The notes below the pieces were generated by a model. That model was not told the origin of the DNA, made no database searches, and saw only the letters and a program-made list of their open reading frames with translations. A DNA stretch of 41,450 bases from an uncultured Opitutia bacterium (GTDB taxonomy: Bacteria; Verrucomicrobiota; Verrucomicrobiia; Opitutales; Opitutaceae): positions 1 to 41,450 of the forward strand of contig CAIKHO010000024.1 of NCBI GenBank assembly GCA_903827245.1, in the 5' to 3' direction. This document shows positions 1-7,766 of the stretch, one piece after another; the first letter of the stretch is position 1; every line of letters begins with the position of its first letter. Made by a program: the position numbers and the translations under genes.

Positions 1-76
1 GGTCGATCCCCTTCAGGGCATCAAGACCAACCTGGGCTTTGAACTGGGCACTGTGCTGACGTCGTTTCTTGGACAT
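1..76 (-). CDS. IS3-family transposase OrfA, N-terminal fragment (cut by window edge)
   Basis: Starting from the ATG at 76, the visible protein begins MSKKRRQHSAQFKAQVGLDA and continues off the window. The basic start followed by a KFKAxVALxAL-like helix is the typical beginning of the OrfA (InsE/IS911-like) helix-turn-helix protein of IS3 elements, which together with OrfB forms the transposase by programmed frameshifting. Only 25 residues are visible, so the subgroup cannot be named. The start lies just inside the terminal repeat, as expected for IS3 elements. Confidence 0.7.
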   Translation of the reverse strand, partial: MSKKRRQHSAQFKAQVGLDALKGID

Positions 77-134
77 GGATCGTATTGTTCGGGTTTGGAC
101 TTAACGATCCGTCCTGTCCAACTTTTGGGGTCCA
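1..134 (-). mobile_element. IS3-family element, left end (runs off the window)
   Basis: Read on the minus strand, the element starts at position 134 with TGGACCCCAAAAGTTGGAC, which looks like the terminal inverted repeat of an IS3-family element. It is followed 58 bases later by the start of an OrfA-type reading frame. It interrupts an ISXO2-type transposase: that reading frame runs cleanly up to the terminal repeat and then turns into nonsense. Only the first 134 bases are visible, so the other end and the target duplication cannot be seen. Confidence 0.75.
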
Positions 135-470
135 CCTCACCGCGCCTTGCAGCGTCGCGGCGGTGGTATCGGCTACCGGATGAGCTACTGTCCTTCCGCC
201 CCGCTCGCGCATTCCAACAACGGCAATCTTTCCAACAGTGCCGCGGCCGGCATGGAGTTTTTTCTTCCCATGCTTGTTCTTCTCTTTGCCGCCGATGTAG
301 GTCTCGTCAATTTCCACGATTCCTTTAAGAACCGTGGGGTCGTTACCGCAAGCCTCACGGATGCGGTGCAGGACAAACCAAGCAGATTTTTGGGTGATCC
401 CGATTTCCTTAGAAAGTTGGAGCGAGGAAATGCCCTTGCGGGATGTGAACAGCAGGTACATCTCAGGGTA
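135..470 (-). pseudogene. ISXO2/IS1595-family transposase remnant
   Basis: The frame gives YLLFTSRKGISSLQLSKEIG followed by VEIDETYIGGKEKNKHGKKK. These are the recognition helix-turn-helix and the first catalytic Asp (DET) of the DDE domain of ISXO2-type transposases. The N-terminal zinc-ribbon part is missing at the right-hand junction near 465-472. The C-terminal half, with the remaining catalytic residues, is missing because an IS3 element begins at 134. The fragment cannot be an active transposase. No terminal repeat of its own is recognisable, so the remnant is old or was created by rearrangement. Confidence 0.8.
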
Positions 471-767
471 TTTCAGTCACGGATCGTGCCCGGCGGCCTC
501 TATCTCATCGATGAACCTGAGGCCGCCCTCTCGCCCCACTCCCAACTCGCGTTCCTCTATCAGGTGAGGCGCGCCATCGACCAGGGGTCGCAATTTATCA
601 TTGCGACGCACTCCCCGATCGTCGCCAGCTACCCCGATGCCCAGATCCTGGGCTTTGATCAGGGCCGGATCGAGCAGGTCGCCTACGACGATCTCGAGAG
701 CGTCGGCCTGTATCGCAATTTCCTGAAGAATCCCAAGAGCTACCTTGAACGGCTTTTTCGCGAGTGA
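471..767 (+). pseudogene. AAA-family ATPase, C-terminal remnant
   Basis: From 471 the plus strand reads FQSRIVPGGLYLIDEPEAAL and continues to a stop at 767. It contains a Walker B/D-loop stretch (LIDEPEAALSP) and an H-loop (IIATHSP), followed by a C-terminus ending in YLERLFRE. These belong to the COG3910-like group of stand-alone ABC-type/AAA_21 ATPases. The Walker A and ABC signature are absent because the gene is cut off at its junction with the ISXO2 remnant. Reading upstream of 471 in this frame gives transposon antisense, not ATPase. About 99 codons remain. It is a pseudogene produced by the insertions to its left. Confidence 0.75.
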
Positions 768-846
768 GGATCCAATCGCCGGCTTGACGGGACGGCCCCA
801 CGACCCGCTTGCGCACTGCTCCGCGACGCCTACGCTCCGCCGAAGC

Positions 847-1962
847 ATGAAGTTCACTCCCGCCAAGCCGCCGCTCACCGGCGAGACCCTTGACTCGCTC
901 ACCGCCCGCCTGCGGGAGAATGGCGAGCCGGCGTTCCGTGCGAAGCAGATCCTCGCCTGGCTCTACAAGAAGCGTGTCCGCTCCTGGGATGAGATGACCA
1001 ACCTGTCCAAATCGCTGCGCACCTGGCTGGCCGACACCTTCGAGCTCATGCCCGCCGCGCTCGTGCTCAACAAGCAGTCGGAGGACGTCACCGACAAACT
1101 CCTCCTCGAGCTGGGCGACCGCTCGCTCATTGAAACCGTTATCATCCGCGTCCCGCAGGAGGGCGTCGGCGTCGATCACTCGCGCAAGACCATCTGCATC
1201 TCCACGCAGGTCGGCTGCGCCATGGGCTGCGTGTTCTGCGCCTCTGGGCTGGCCGGACTCAAGCGCGACCTCAATGCCGGCGAGATCGTCGCCCAGCTGC
1301 TGCAGGTCTGCTACCGCGAGGACGAACGCACGCCGCGCGCGCATATGGAACTGGCGTCCTTCGACAATATCGTCGTCATGGGCATGGGCGAGCCGCTGGC
1401 CAACTACGACCATCTCATCCGCGCCCTCACCATCCTGAATGCCGACTGGGGCCTCGGCTTCGGCGCGCGCCGGATCACGATTTCCACCAGCGGGCTCGTG
1501 CCCAAGATTCTCCGCCTCGCCGAGGAACCGCTCGGCTTCCGGCTCGCGATCTCGCTCCATGGCGCAACCGACGAGGTGCGCGAGCAGATCATGCCGGTGA
1601 ACAAGGCCTTTCCCCTCGCGAAGCTCCTGCCTGCCGTGAAGGCGTTTTCCGAGCAGCACGGCCGCATGGTCACGCTCGAGTTCATCCTCATCGCGGACGT
1701 GAACGATTCGCTCGAGCAGGCCCGGAAACTTCGCGACATCGCCCTCGACCTCCATGCCCACGTCAATCTCATCCCCTACAACACCGTCGAAGGCCTGCCT
1801 TGGAAACGCCCCAGCCTCACCCGGCAGGAGCGCTTCGCCGATATCCTGCGTGCCGCCCGCATCTCCGTGACGCTCCGGCGCGAAAAGGGCCACGACATCG
1901 CCGCCGCCTGCGGCCAGCTCCGGCTCAAGACCGAGAAGGAACGGGAGCTCGCAGCGGTTTGA
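847..1962 (+). CDS. rlmN: Dual-specificity 23S rRNA A2503 / tRNA A37 C2-methyltransferase RlmN
   Basis: This 371-aa radical SAM enzyme methylates C2 of adenine 2503 in 23S rRNA and A37 in some tRNAs, which tunes decoding accuracy. The 4Fe-4S cluster motif CxxxCxxC is present as Cys124, Cys128 and Cys131 (GCAMGCVFCAS). The C-terminal Cys355, in AAACGQLR, matches the mono-methylated catalytic cysteine of the family. The GEPL SAM-binding motif follows in MGMGEPLANY. The length is normal. The ATG at 847 is chosen because it gives the family N-terminus; the longer frame from 745 adds 34 residues of no recognisable content. There is no clear ribosome binding site. The gene is preceded by insertion debris and followed by a 229-base gap, so it is probably transcribed alone. 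Confidence 0.95.
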   Translation: MKFTPAKPPLTGETLDSLTARLRENGEPAFRAKQILAWLYKKRVRSWDEMTNLSKSLRTWLADTFELMPAALVLNKQSEDVTDKLLLELGDRSLIETVIIRVPQEGVGVDHSRKTICISTQVGCAMGCVFCASGLAGLKRDLNAGEIVAQLLQVCYREDERTPRAHMELASFDNIVVMGMGEPLANYDHLIRALTILNADWGLGFGARRITISTSGLVPKILRLAEEPLGFRLAISLHGATDEVREQIMPVNKAFPLAKLLPAVKAFSEQHGRMVTLEFILIADVNDSLEQARKLRDIALDLHAHVNLIPYNTVEGLPWKRPSLTRQERFADILRAARISVTLRREKGHDIAAACGQLRLKTEKERELAAV

Positions 1963-2082
1963 CCGTAACGTTCCGCCACCGGCATCGTCATTCCGCTCGC
2001 CGACATGTTACCCACGATCTCCCTCCGCCACCCTGGGATTGAAGGCGCCCGGGGCTCCGAGGTGGCCGCCGATTATTTCCGC

Positions 2083-2110
2083 TTGAGGGTTTCGTCATGA
2101 TTTTTATGCC
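2083..2110 (+). promoter_or_regulatory. Possible sigma-70-like promoter for the ABC cluster
   Basis: In the 229-base gap after rlmN, TTGAGG (2083-2088) lies 16 bases before TATGCC (2105-2110), about 80 bases upstream of the first ABC gene. The -35 box matches well and the -10 box only weakly. The surrounding 2083-2165 stretch is clearly more A+T-rich than the genes. This is a suggestion only. Confidence 0.25.
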
Positions 2111-2191
2111 GTCATTTCTTCCGATGCATACCGGCGGAACATTTTTTATCCGCTGGTTTTCTCACGCTTTCTCCCCCTCCCTTCAACCGCT

Positions 2192-2914
2192 ATGATCGAA
2201 GTCAAAGGCTTGGTTAAAACCTACGGTACCAAACGGGCCGTGGACGGCATTTCATTCACCGTGCGCCGCGGCGAGATCCTCGGCTTCCTCGGCCCGAACG
2301 GCGCCGGCAAGTCGACCACGATGAAGATGATCACCGGCTTCCTCCGGCCCGACGCCGGCTCCGCCCTGGTCGACGGCATCGATGTCACCACCGACCCCGT
2401 CGCCGTCAAACGCAGGCTCGGCTATCTCCCGGAAAGCGCGCCCGCTTATCCCGAGATGACCGTTGGCGAGTTTCTCGGCTTCATCGCCGAGGTGCGCGGC
2501 TTCCGTACCGCCGCCGCCCGCCGCGCCCAGGTCGACCGCGCCGTGGCGCTCACCCATCTCGAGTCCGTCCGGCATCAGACCATCGAGACGCTTTCCAAGG
2601 GCTACAAGCAGCGCGTCGGCTTCGCCCAGGCCCTGCTGCACGATCCGCCCGCCCTGATCCTCGACGAACCCACCGACGGCCTCGATCCGAACCAGAAGAA
2701 CGAGGTGCGCTCCCTGATCAAGAGCATGGCGGCCGCCAAGGCCGTAATCCTGTCGACGCACATCCTCGAGGAGGTCGAGGCCATCTGCACGCGTGTCATC
2801 ATCATCTCGCAGGGCCGCGTGGTCGCCGATGAAACACCCGCCCAGCTCCAGGCCCGCCAGCCCGGCGCGCGGCTCGACGCCATCTTCCGCAGCCTCACGC
2901 AATCGGACCTCTGA
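2192..2914 (+). CDS. ABC-2 type exporter, ATP-binding protein (GldA-like)
   Basis: This 240-aa cytoplasmic ATPase would drive the membrane permease encoded just downstream. Walker A is GPNGAGKS at residues 34-41, the signature is a divergent LSKGYKQRVG, Walker B is ALILDEPTDGLDP and the H-loop is LSTH. The single-domain form with an LSKGYKQR signature is typical of the COG1131 group that includes GldA. The following genes encode an ABC-2 permease, a GldG-like protein and a DUF4340 protein, a conserved set found in many Gram-negative phyla. The substrate is unknown. In Bacteroidetes the homologous GldAFG set is needed for gliding, but that role should not be assumed here. The start follows a pyrimidine-rich leader without a Shine-Dalgarno sequence. 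Confidence 0.9.
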   Translation: MIEVKGLVKTYGTKRAVDGISFTVRRGEILGFLGPNGAGKSTTMKMITGFLRPDAGSALVDGIDVTTDPVAVKRRLGYLPESAPAYPEMTVGEFLGFIAEVRGFRTAAARRAQVDRAVALTHLESVRHQTIETLSKGYKQRVGFAQALLHDPPALILDEPTDGLDPNQKNEVRSLIKSMAAAKAVILSTHILEEVEAICTRVIIISQGRVVADETPAQLQARQPGARLDAIFRSLTQSDL

Positions 2915-2924
2915 CCCTCCCCTT

Positions 2925-2980
2925 GTAGGAGCCTGCTTGCAGGCGATCTCCCAACCATCGCGAGCAAGCTCGCTCCTGCC
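2925..2980 (+). repeat. REP doublet (BIME) between ATPase and permease genes
   Basis: The element begins GTAGGAGCCTGCTTGCAGGC followed by GAT. After an 8-base spacer it continues with ATC and a second, inverted unit, GCGAGCAAGCTCGCTCC. Each half has its own hairpin and the two halves face each other. The GTAG head plus hairpin is the hallmark of REP elements mobilised by RAYT (TnpA-REP) transposases. It lies 11 bases after the ATPase stop and inside what should be one operon, so it could modulate transcript stability or relative expression. Confidence 0.8.
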
Positions 2981-2996
2981 TTCTAAAACTCCCGCC

Positions 2997-3719
2997 ATGT
3001 CCCAGATCCCCCCTCTCTTCAAACGCGAGCTCCTCGGCTACTTCCGTTCGCCCGTGGCCTATGTCTTTCTCGTCGTCTTCCTGCTCGCCAGCGTCGGCCT
3101 CGCCTTCTTCCTCAGCGGGTTCTTCAAGTCCAACGTGGCCAGCATGGAGAGCTTCTTCTTCTGGCATCCCTGGCTCTTCCTTTTTCTCGTGCCCGCCGCC
3201 GGCATGCGGCTGTGGTCCGAGGAAAAGCGTTCCGGCACCGTGGAGCTCCTGTTCACCCTGCCCGTGACCACCCTCGAGGCCGTGCTGGGGAAATTTCTCG
3301 CCGCCTGGGCCTTCCTCGCCCTCGCCATCCTCCTCAGCTTCCCGATGGTGCTCACCCTCGCCTACCTCGGCGATCCCGACTGGGGCGTCGTCGCCAACAG
3401 CTACCTCGGCAGCATCCTCATGGCCGGCGCCTACCTGGGCGTGTGCGTCTTCATCTCGGCCCTGACCAAGAACCAGGTGATCAGCTTCGTGCTCAGCGTG
3501 ATGGTCTGCTTCGTCCTGGCCCTGCTCGGGTACAGCGTGTTCACTGAGTTTCTTTCCGGATTTCTCCCGGTGCCGCTCGTGGACGTGATCTCCAATTTCG
3601 GCTTCACCACCCATTTCGACGGCTTCACCAAGGGCATCATCGACCCGAAGGACGTGATGTTCTTCCTCTCGCTCATCGGCTTCACCCTGTTCCTCAACGT
3701 CGTCGCCCTCGAACGCTAA
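2997..3719 (+). CDS. ABC-2 type transporter permease (GldF-like)
   Basis: This 240-aa integral membrane protein has about six hydrophobic segments: near residues 17-40, 55-70, 100-125, 135-165, 170-190 and 215-235. An amphipathic N-terminus (LFKRELLGYFRSPVAY) is typical of ABC-2 permeases of the GldF/NosY group. The conserved cytoplasmic motif WSEEKRSGTVELL follows the second segment. It pairs with the ATPase upstream, separated by an 82-base gap that holds a REP doublet, and ends 17 bases before the GldG-like gene. The ATG at 2997 is chosen because the longer frame from 2793 overlaps the ATPase gene. The transported substrate cannot be read from the sequence. Confidence 0.88.
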   Translation: MSQIPPLFKRELLGYFRSPVAYVFLVVFLLASVGLAFFLSGFFKSNVASMESFFFWHPWLFLFLVPAAGMRLWSEEKRSGTVELLFTLPVTTLEAVLGKFLAAWAFLALAILLSFPMVLTLAYLGDPDWGVVANSYLGSILMAGAYLGVCVFISALTKNQVISFVLSVMVCFVLALLGYSVFTEFLSGFLPVPLVDVISNFGFTTHFDGFTKGIIDPKDVMFFLSLIGFTLFLNVVALER

Positions 3720-3736
3720 CCTGCGATCCGCCTCCC

Positions 3737-5671
3737 ATGAAATCCGGCAGCAAAGCCCTCGCCATCGCGCTCCTTTTCGTCGGCCTCGTCCTGGTCAACT
3801 ACCTGGCCTCGTCACTCCCCGTGCGCCTCGATGCCACCGCCGAGCAGATCTACACGCTTTCACCGGGCACCAAGGCCCTGCTCGGCAAGATCGAGGAACC
3901 CATCACGCTCGATTTTTATTTTTCCAAGAGCACCGCCGGCCTGCCGATCACCTACAAGAATTATGCCGGCCGTGTGCAGGAGATGCTCCGCCAGTATGTC
4001 CGCGCCGCCCGTGGCAAGCTCACCCTCAATGTCATCGACCCGCGGCCCGACACCCCCGAGGAGGAACGCGCCACCGCCGCCGGCCTCGAGCCGCAGGCCC
4101 TGCCGTCCGGCGAGCAGATCCAGTTCGGCCTCGTCGCCACCCAGGCCGACCAGCAGAAGACGATCACCGCCCTCAATCCCCAGCGCGAACAGTTCCTCGA
4201 GTACGACCTCTCGCAGCTCATCTATAGTGTCGAGCAATTCGACAAGAAGAAGCTCGGCCTGATCACCAGCCTGCCGCTCCAGGCCGGCCAGGCCGACATG
4301 CAGATGATGATGATGCGCCAGCAGCCCCCGCCCGGACAGTACGTCGCCAGCGAGTGGGAGCGCACCTTCCAGATCGTCCCCGTCGATGGCGCCGCCACCG
4401 ACCTGCCGTCCGGCCTCGATGCGCTCGCCGTCATCCACCCGGAAAATCTTTCGCCCAAGCTCCAGTTCGCCATCGACCAGTTCCTGCTCGGCGGTAAGCC
4501 TGTCTTCCTCGCCGTCGACCCGTCGTCGCAGTATTTCAAGCGGCAGGGCGGCCAGCAGGCCATGATGATGGGCGGACCGCCCCCCAATGTCTCCAGCGAT
4601 CTGCCCCAGTTGCTCGCGGCCTATGGCGTGAGCTATGACCCGCAGAAGATCGTCGGTGACTTGGAAAACGCCACCCAGGTGCAGTCCGGCTCCGGCAATA
4701 TCGTGCGCTATCCCGTCTGGCTCAATCTCCAGCACGAAAATTTCAACGCCAAGTCGCTCCCCACCGCCCAGCTCAACTCCGCGCTCTTCATCGAGCCCGG
4801 CTCGCTCGCCGCGAAACCCGGTAGCGGGCTCAGTTTCACGCCGCTCGTCGAGTCCTCGGACCAATCCGGCGATGTCCCGATCGCGGCGCTCCAGTTCGCC
4901 CAGCCCGACGAGATCACCCGCCAGATCAAGCCCTCGGGCAAAAAGACCATCGCCGCCCTTGTGACGGGCAAGTTCAAGAGCGCGTTCCCCGAGGGTGCGC
5001 CCAAGGACACTCCGCCGGCCGACCCGTCCGCCGAAGCCGCGGCAAAGGCGGATGCCGACAAGAAGGACGACAAGCCTGCCGAGGCCAAGAAAGAGGAGCC
5101 CAAGGGCCCGCCCACCCTGAAGGAATCGACCGCCACCTCGACGCTCATCGTCGTCGCCGACACCGACTGGCTCTTCGACGACTACAGCGTGCGCAAGATG
5201 AACTTCTTCGGCCAGACCGCCGCCGAACCGATCAACGATAACCTCGCCTTCGCCGCCAACTGCCTCGAGTTCCTCTCCGGCTCGCAGGACCTCATCTCCA
5301 TCCGCGGCAAGGGCAGCTCGCTCCACCCCTTCAAGGTCGTCCAGGCCATGGAGGTCGAGGCGAACAAGAAGTACGAGGACAAGCTCACCGCCCTCGAGGC
5401 ACGCCTCACCCAGGTGCAGGCCAAGCTGGGCGAACTGCAGGGCAAGAAGACCGAGGGCAGCCGCCTCGTCGCTTCGCCCGAGGTCGCCAAGGCCATCGAG
5501 GATTTCCAGAAGCAGCAGGCCGCCATGCGCGGCGAGCGCCGCGACATCCGCCGCGCACTCCGCGAGGACATCGACGCCCTCGGCAACCGCCTGCTCGTCG
5601 TCAACCTCCTCGCCACGCCGCTCCTCGTCTGCGGCTTCGGCGTCTGGTTCTACCGCTCCCGCCGCAAGTAA
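3737..5671 (+). CDS. GldG-like ABC exporter accessory protein (COG3225)
   Basis: The protein is 644 aa with one N-terminal membrane segment (about residues 7-25), a large extracytoplasmic region and a C-terminal membrane segment (about 618-638) ending in a basic tail (YRSRRK). This is the architecture of the GldG/ABC_transp_aux family, which works with GldA/GldF-type transporters. The first periplasmic part (about 30-330) carries the family's IFT52-like fold signature, with YTLSPGTKALLGKIEEPITL near the start. Unusual features are methionine-rich patches (QMMMMRQQ, QAMMMGG), a Lys/Ala/Glu/Pro-rich low-complexity linker near 420-460, and a predicted coiled coil near 545-600. It is 13 bases from the next gene, so co-transcription is likely. 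The function is unknown beyond membership of this exporter. Confidence 0.82.
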   Translation: MKSGSKALAIALLFVGLVLVNYLASSLPVRLDATAEQIYTLSPGTKALLGKIEEPITLDFYFSKSTAGLPITYKNYAGRVQEMLRQYVRAARGKLTLNVIDPRPDTPEEERATAAGLEPQALPSGEQIQFGLVATQADQQKTITALNPQREQFLEYDLSQLIYSVEQFDKKKLGLITSLPLQAGQADMQMMMMRQQPPPGQYVASEWERTFQIVPVDGAATDLPSGLDALAVIHPENLSPKLQFAIDQFLLGGKPVFLAVDPSSQYFKRQGGQQAMMMGGPPPNVSSDLPQLLAAYGVSYDPQKIVGDLENATQVQSGSGNIVRYPVWLNLQHENFNAKSLPTAQLNSALFIEPGSLAAKPGSGLSFTPLVESSDQSGDVPIAALQFAQPDEITRQIKPSGKKTIAALVTGKFKSAFPEGAPKDTPPADPSAEAAAKADADKKDDKPAEAKKEEPKGPPTLKESTATSTLIVVADTDWLFDDYSVRKMNFFGQTAAEPINDNLAFAANCLEFLSGSQDLISIRGKGSSLHPFKVVQAMEVEANKKYEDKLTALEARLTQVQAKLGELQGKKTEGSRLVASPEVAKAIEDFQKQQAAMRGERRDIRRALREDIDALGNRLLVVNLLATPLLVCGFGVWFYRSRRK

Positions 5672-5684
5672 TTTCATTCCTCCG

Positions 5685-6821
5685 ATGAAGCTGAAAACCC
5701 TTGCCCTCGCCGTCGCCATCCTCGCGGTTCTGTCCGCCATCACGTTCATCGTGCAGCGGCCCGCCCCGCCGCCCTCGGCCGACGCCCGCATCGGCCAGCC
5801 ACTGGCCCCCGCCGCCACCCTCGAGCAGGCCGCGCACGTCCGTCTCACCGACCAGGGCAAGGTCGTCCTGCTGGTCAGGCAGTCCGACGGCACTTGGCGC
5901 GTGCCGGGCTATTACGACCTGGCCGCGGATTTCGCCAAGCTCACCAAGCTCGTCAGCGACCTGACCGGCGCGAAACTCCAGCGCCTCGTCACCTCCAATC
6001 CGGAACGCATCGCCCGCCTGGAATTCAAGGATACCCAGATCGCCTTCCTCGATGCCAGCGACAAGGAACTCTGGTCCGTCACCCTCGGCCGGACTGCCGA
6101 GAACGGCGGCCGCTTCGTGCGCTTCGGCCCGGAACAGAAGGCCTACCTCGCCAACCTGAATACGGAGGTCGACGCCGACGCCAAGAACTGGGCCGACACC
6201 CAGCTGCTGAACCTGAAGTCCGATGACATTGCCAGGATCGAGCTTTCCTTCCCCGACGACGGAGGCGGCACACTCATCGCCACCCGCGCCAAGAAGGACG
6301 ACGCGTTCGCTGCGGAAAAAGCGCCCGATGGCCGGAAGCTAAAGTCCGACAGCGTGACCAACCTCCTCGGCTCCGTCACCACCCTCCGCTTCTCCGATAC
6401 CTCCGAGCCGGCCGATCCGAACGCGGTCGCCGCGAAGGCGCATGCGCGCATGCTCAAGCTCACCACCTTCGACGGCAAGGCCGTGACGATCCTCATCGGT
6501 CGCAAGCCCGAGGAGAAAATCGTGAAGGCTCCCGCTCCGGCCGCCGACGCGGCCAAAAGCGGGCCCGCCGCCATCCTCGACACGGACAAAAAGGACGCCG
6601 GCCCGGCCAAGACCCTCGAGGCCGCCACGGAAACCGTTCCCGCCGGCCCGGTCTTCGCCTTCATCACCCATTCGGATGCAACCGCGCCCATCAACGCCCT
6701 GATGCAAAGGCGCGCCTTCCAGGTCGCCGAGTTCGCCTTCACCAGCCTGCCTCAAAAATTCGACGAGCTCTTTGAGGCCGCCCCTATAGTGGTCCAGCCC
6801 GAAGAGAAAAAATCCCCCTAG
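5685..6821 (+). CDS. DUF4340 domain protein of the ABC exporter cluster
   Basis: This 378-aa protein has a short cytoplasmic start and one N-terminal hydrophobic anchor (about residues 5-23), with the rest predicted to be periplasmic. The repeated pattern of beta-rich segments, such as VTLGRTAENGGRFVRFG and VTILIGRKPEEKIV, fits the DUF4340 family. These proteins sit directly after GldG-like genes in many phyla and probably form part of the same envelope complex. An Ala/Pro/Lys-rich insertion near 280-310 is low complexity. It is the last gene of the cluster; a 284-base gap with a palindromic repeat follows. No catalytic motif is visible. Confidence 0.8.
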   Translation: MKLKTLALAVAILAVLSAITFIVQRPAPPPSADARIGQPLAPAATLEQAAHVRLTDQGKVVLLVRQSDGTWRVPGYYDLAADFAKLTKLVSDLTGAKLQRLVTSNPERIARLEFKDTQIAFLDASDKELWSVTLGRTAENGGRFVRFGPEQKAYLANLNTEVDADAKNWADTQLLNLKSDDIARIELSFPDDGGGTLIATRAKKDDAFAAEKAPDGRKLKSDSVTNLLGSVTTLRFSDTSEPADPNAVAAKAHARMLKLTTFDGKAVTILIGRKPEEKIVKAPAPAADAAKSGPAAILDTDKKDAGPAKTLEAATETVPAGPVFAFITHSDATAPINALMQRRAFQVAEFAFTSLPQKFDELFEAAPIVVQPEEKKSP

Positions 6822-6977
6822 AGTCGCATACTCGCCCCCGCGACATCGCCGGCGGCCCGACCGGCAACAATCGCCGCGAGGGCACCCGCAACGCCAGGGT
6901 CCCACCGCCGAACTCAGCGTTGCCTACCCATGGCACGTTGATCATCCCGCCGCTGAGCCGTACTCATGCAGATACCT

Positions 6978-7047
6978 GTAGCAGTCGAGGTGAGGAGGCT
7001 GGTTTGAGGTGAGTCGCCAAACCCAGCCTCGTGACCTCGGCTGCTAC
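6978..7047. repeat. 70-bp GTAG...CTAC palindromic repeat, copy 1
   Basis: The element starts GTAGCAGTCGAGGTG and ends ACCTCGGCTGCTAC, so the whole 70 bases fold into one long imperfect hairpin. Two further copies lie at 28691-28761 and 36044-36113. The copy at 36044 in inverse orientation differs by only about four bases. It fills much of the 284-base gap 6822-7105, in which no gene is seen. The longer reading frame that begins at 7031 starts inside this repeat and is not a credible gene start. Confidence 0.85.
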
Positions 7048-7105
7048 ATGCCCTAGCCGTTTCAACGGCATGAACCCGGCCCGCCACCTGCTACTTGCTG
7101 CCACG

Positions 7106-7513
7106 ATGCTCATCGTCAACGACTCTGCAGTCATCGCCAAGATCGCCGCGCTTCACGACGCCTACGAACGCGCCCTCGTCGCGAATGACATTCCCGCGCT
7201 CAACGGCTTCTTCTGGGACTCACCCCATACCGTGCGTTACGGCGTGAACGAGCATCTCTACGGGGCCGAGGCCATCGCCGCCTACCGCCAGGGTAACACG
7301 CCGGCGTTCACCGAGCGAAAGCTTCTCCGCCGCACCATCCTCTCACTCGGCCCGGAGGTCGCCTCGGTGATGTCGGAGATCTCGCAGAAAATCGCCGGCC
7401 AGCCGCGCCACTGCCGCCAGTCCCAAGTCTGGATCCACCAGCCCGGTGCCGGCTGGAAAATCGTCGCCGCCCACGTTTCCAACGCTCTGACCGTGCCGCC
7501 TGCCAGCGGATAG
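7106..7513 (+). CDS. DUF3225 / AtzH-like (HpxZ-type) SnoaL-fold protein
   Basis: The 135-aa protein begins MLIVNDSAVIAKIAALHDAY and contains DIPALNGFFWDSPHTVRYG and, near the C-terminus, WKIVAAHVS. These match the DUF3225/AtzH-like family, a small NTF2/SnoaL-like fold that includes HpxZ of oxalurate catabolism. Family members accompany amidase-type enzymes, but no amidase or purine gene is adjacent, so the specific role is open. The start is set at ATG 7106 because family members begin with a short MxIND-type N-terminus. The upstream extension to 7031 is encoded by a palindromic repeat. It stands alone between two repeat-bearing gaps. Confidence 0.75.
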   Translation: MLIVNDSAVIAKIAALHDAYERALVANDIPALNGFFWDSPHTVRYGVNEHLYGAEAIAAYRQGNTPAFTERKLLRRTILSLGPEVASVMSEISQKIAGQPRHCRQSQVWIHQPGAGWKIVAAHVSNALTVPPASG

Positions 7514-7637
7514 AGGGATGCCTAAGCCAAAAGACTCATGCAGTTGGAGGTCTGTTTTACGGTGAAACTGCCGAACTGAAAGGTGGCCGCCGACGCGCCA
7601 GAGGCGCCCAAGCCCCCCGACGGCTTCGCCTCATGCA

Positions 7638-7675
7638 CCGATCAAAGTGTCACGTCGTACTGACCTTTTGATCGG
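7638..7675 (+). other. Hairpin in the metF leader
   Basis: CCGATCAAAG (7638-7647) and CTTTTGATCGG (7665-7675) form a 10-bp stem with one bulge and a 17-base loop, about 90 bases upstream of metF. There is no T-run. It does not resemble a SAM or SAH riboswitch that I can recognise. It could be a control element or another palindromic repeat. The rest of the 7514-7766 gap shows nothing clear. Confidence 0.4.
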
Positions 7676-7766
7676 GGTCCCATGTGGTCCCGCAGGGGTG
7701 GTCCATCCTCATATGCCACATTCGCCGCTTTACGACGCGCCGGCTTTTCCCTTGCGTCATCCCTCC

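Noticed and set aside
3860-5893. A 677-codon open frame antisense to the GldG-like and DUF4340 genes
   Set aside because: It is a typical G+C-rich shadow frame: Leu/Gly/Asp/Glu-rich with no domain, while the plus strand encodes recognisable proteins.
7031-7105. An upstream extension of the DUF3225 gene (start at 7031)
   Set aside because: The extra N-terminus is encoded by the palindromic repeat 6978-7047 and is not part of the protein family.
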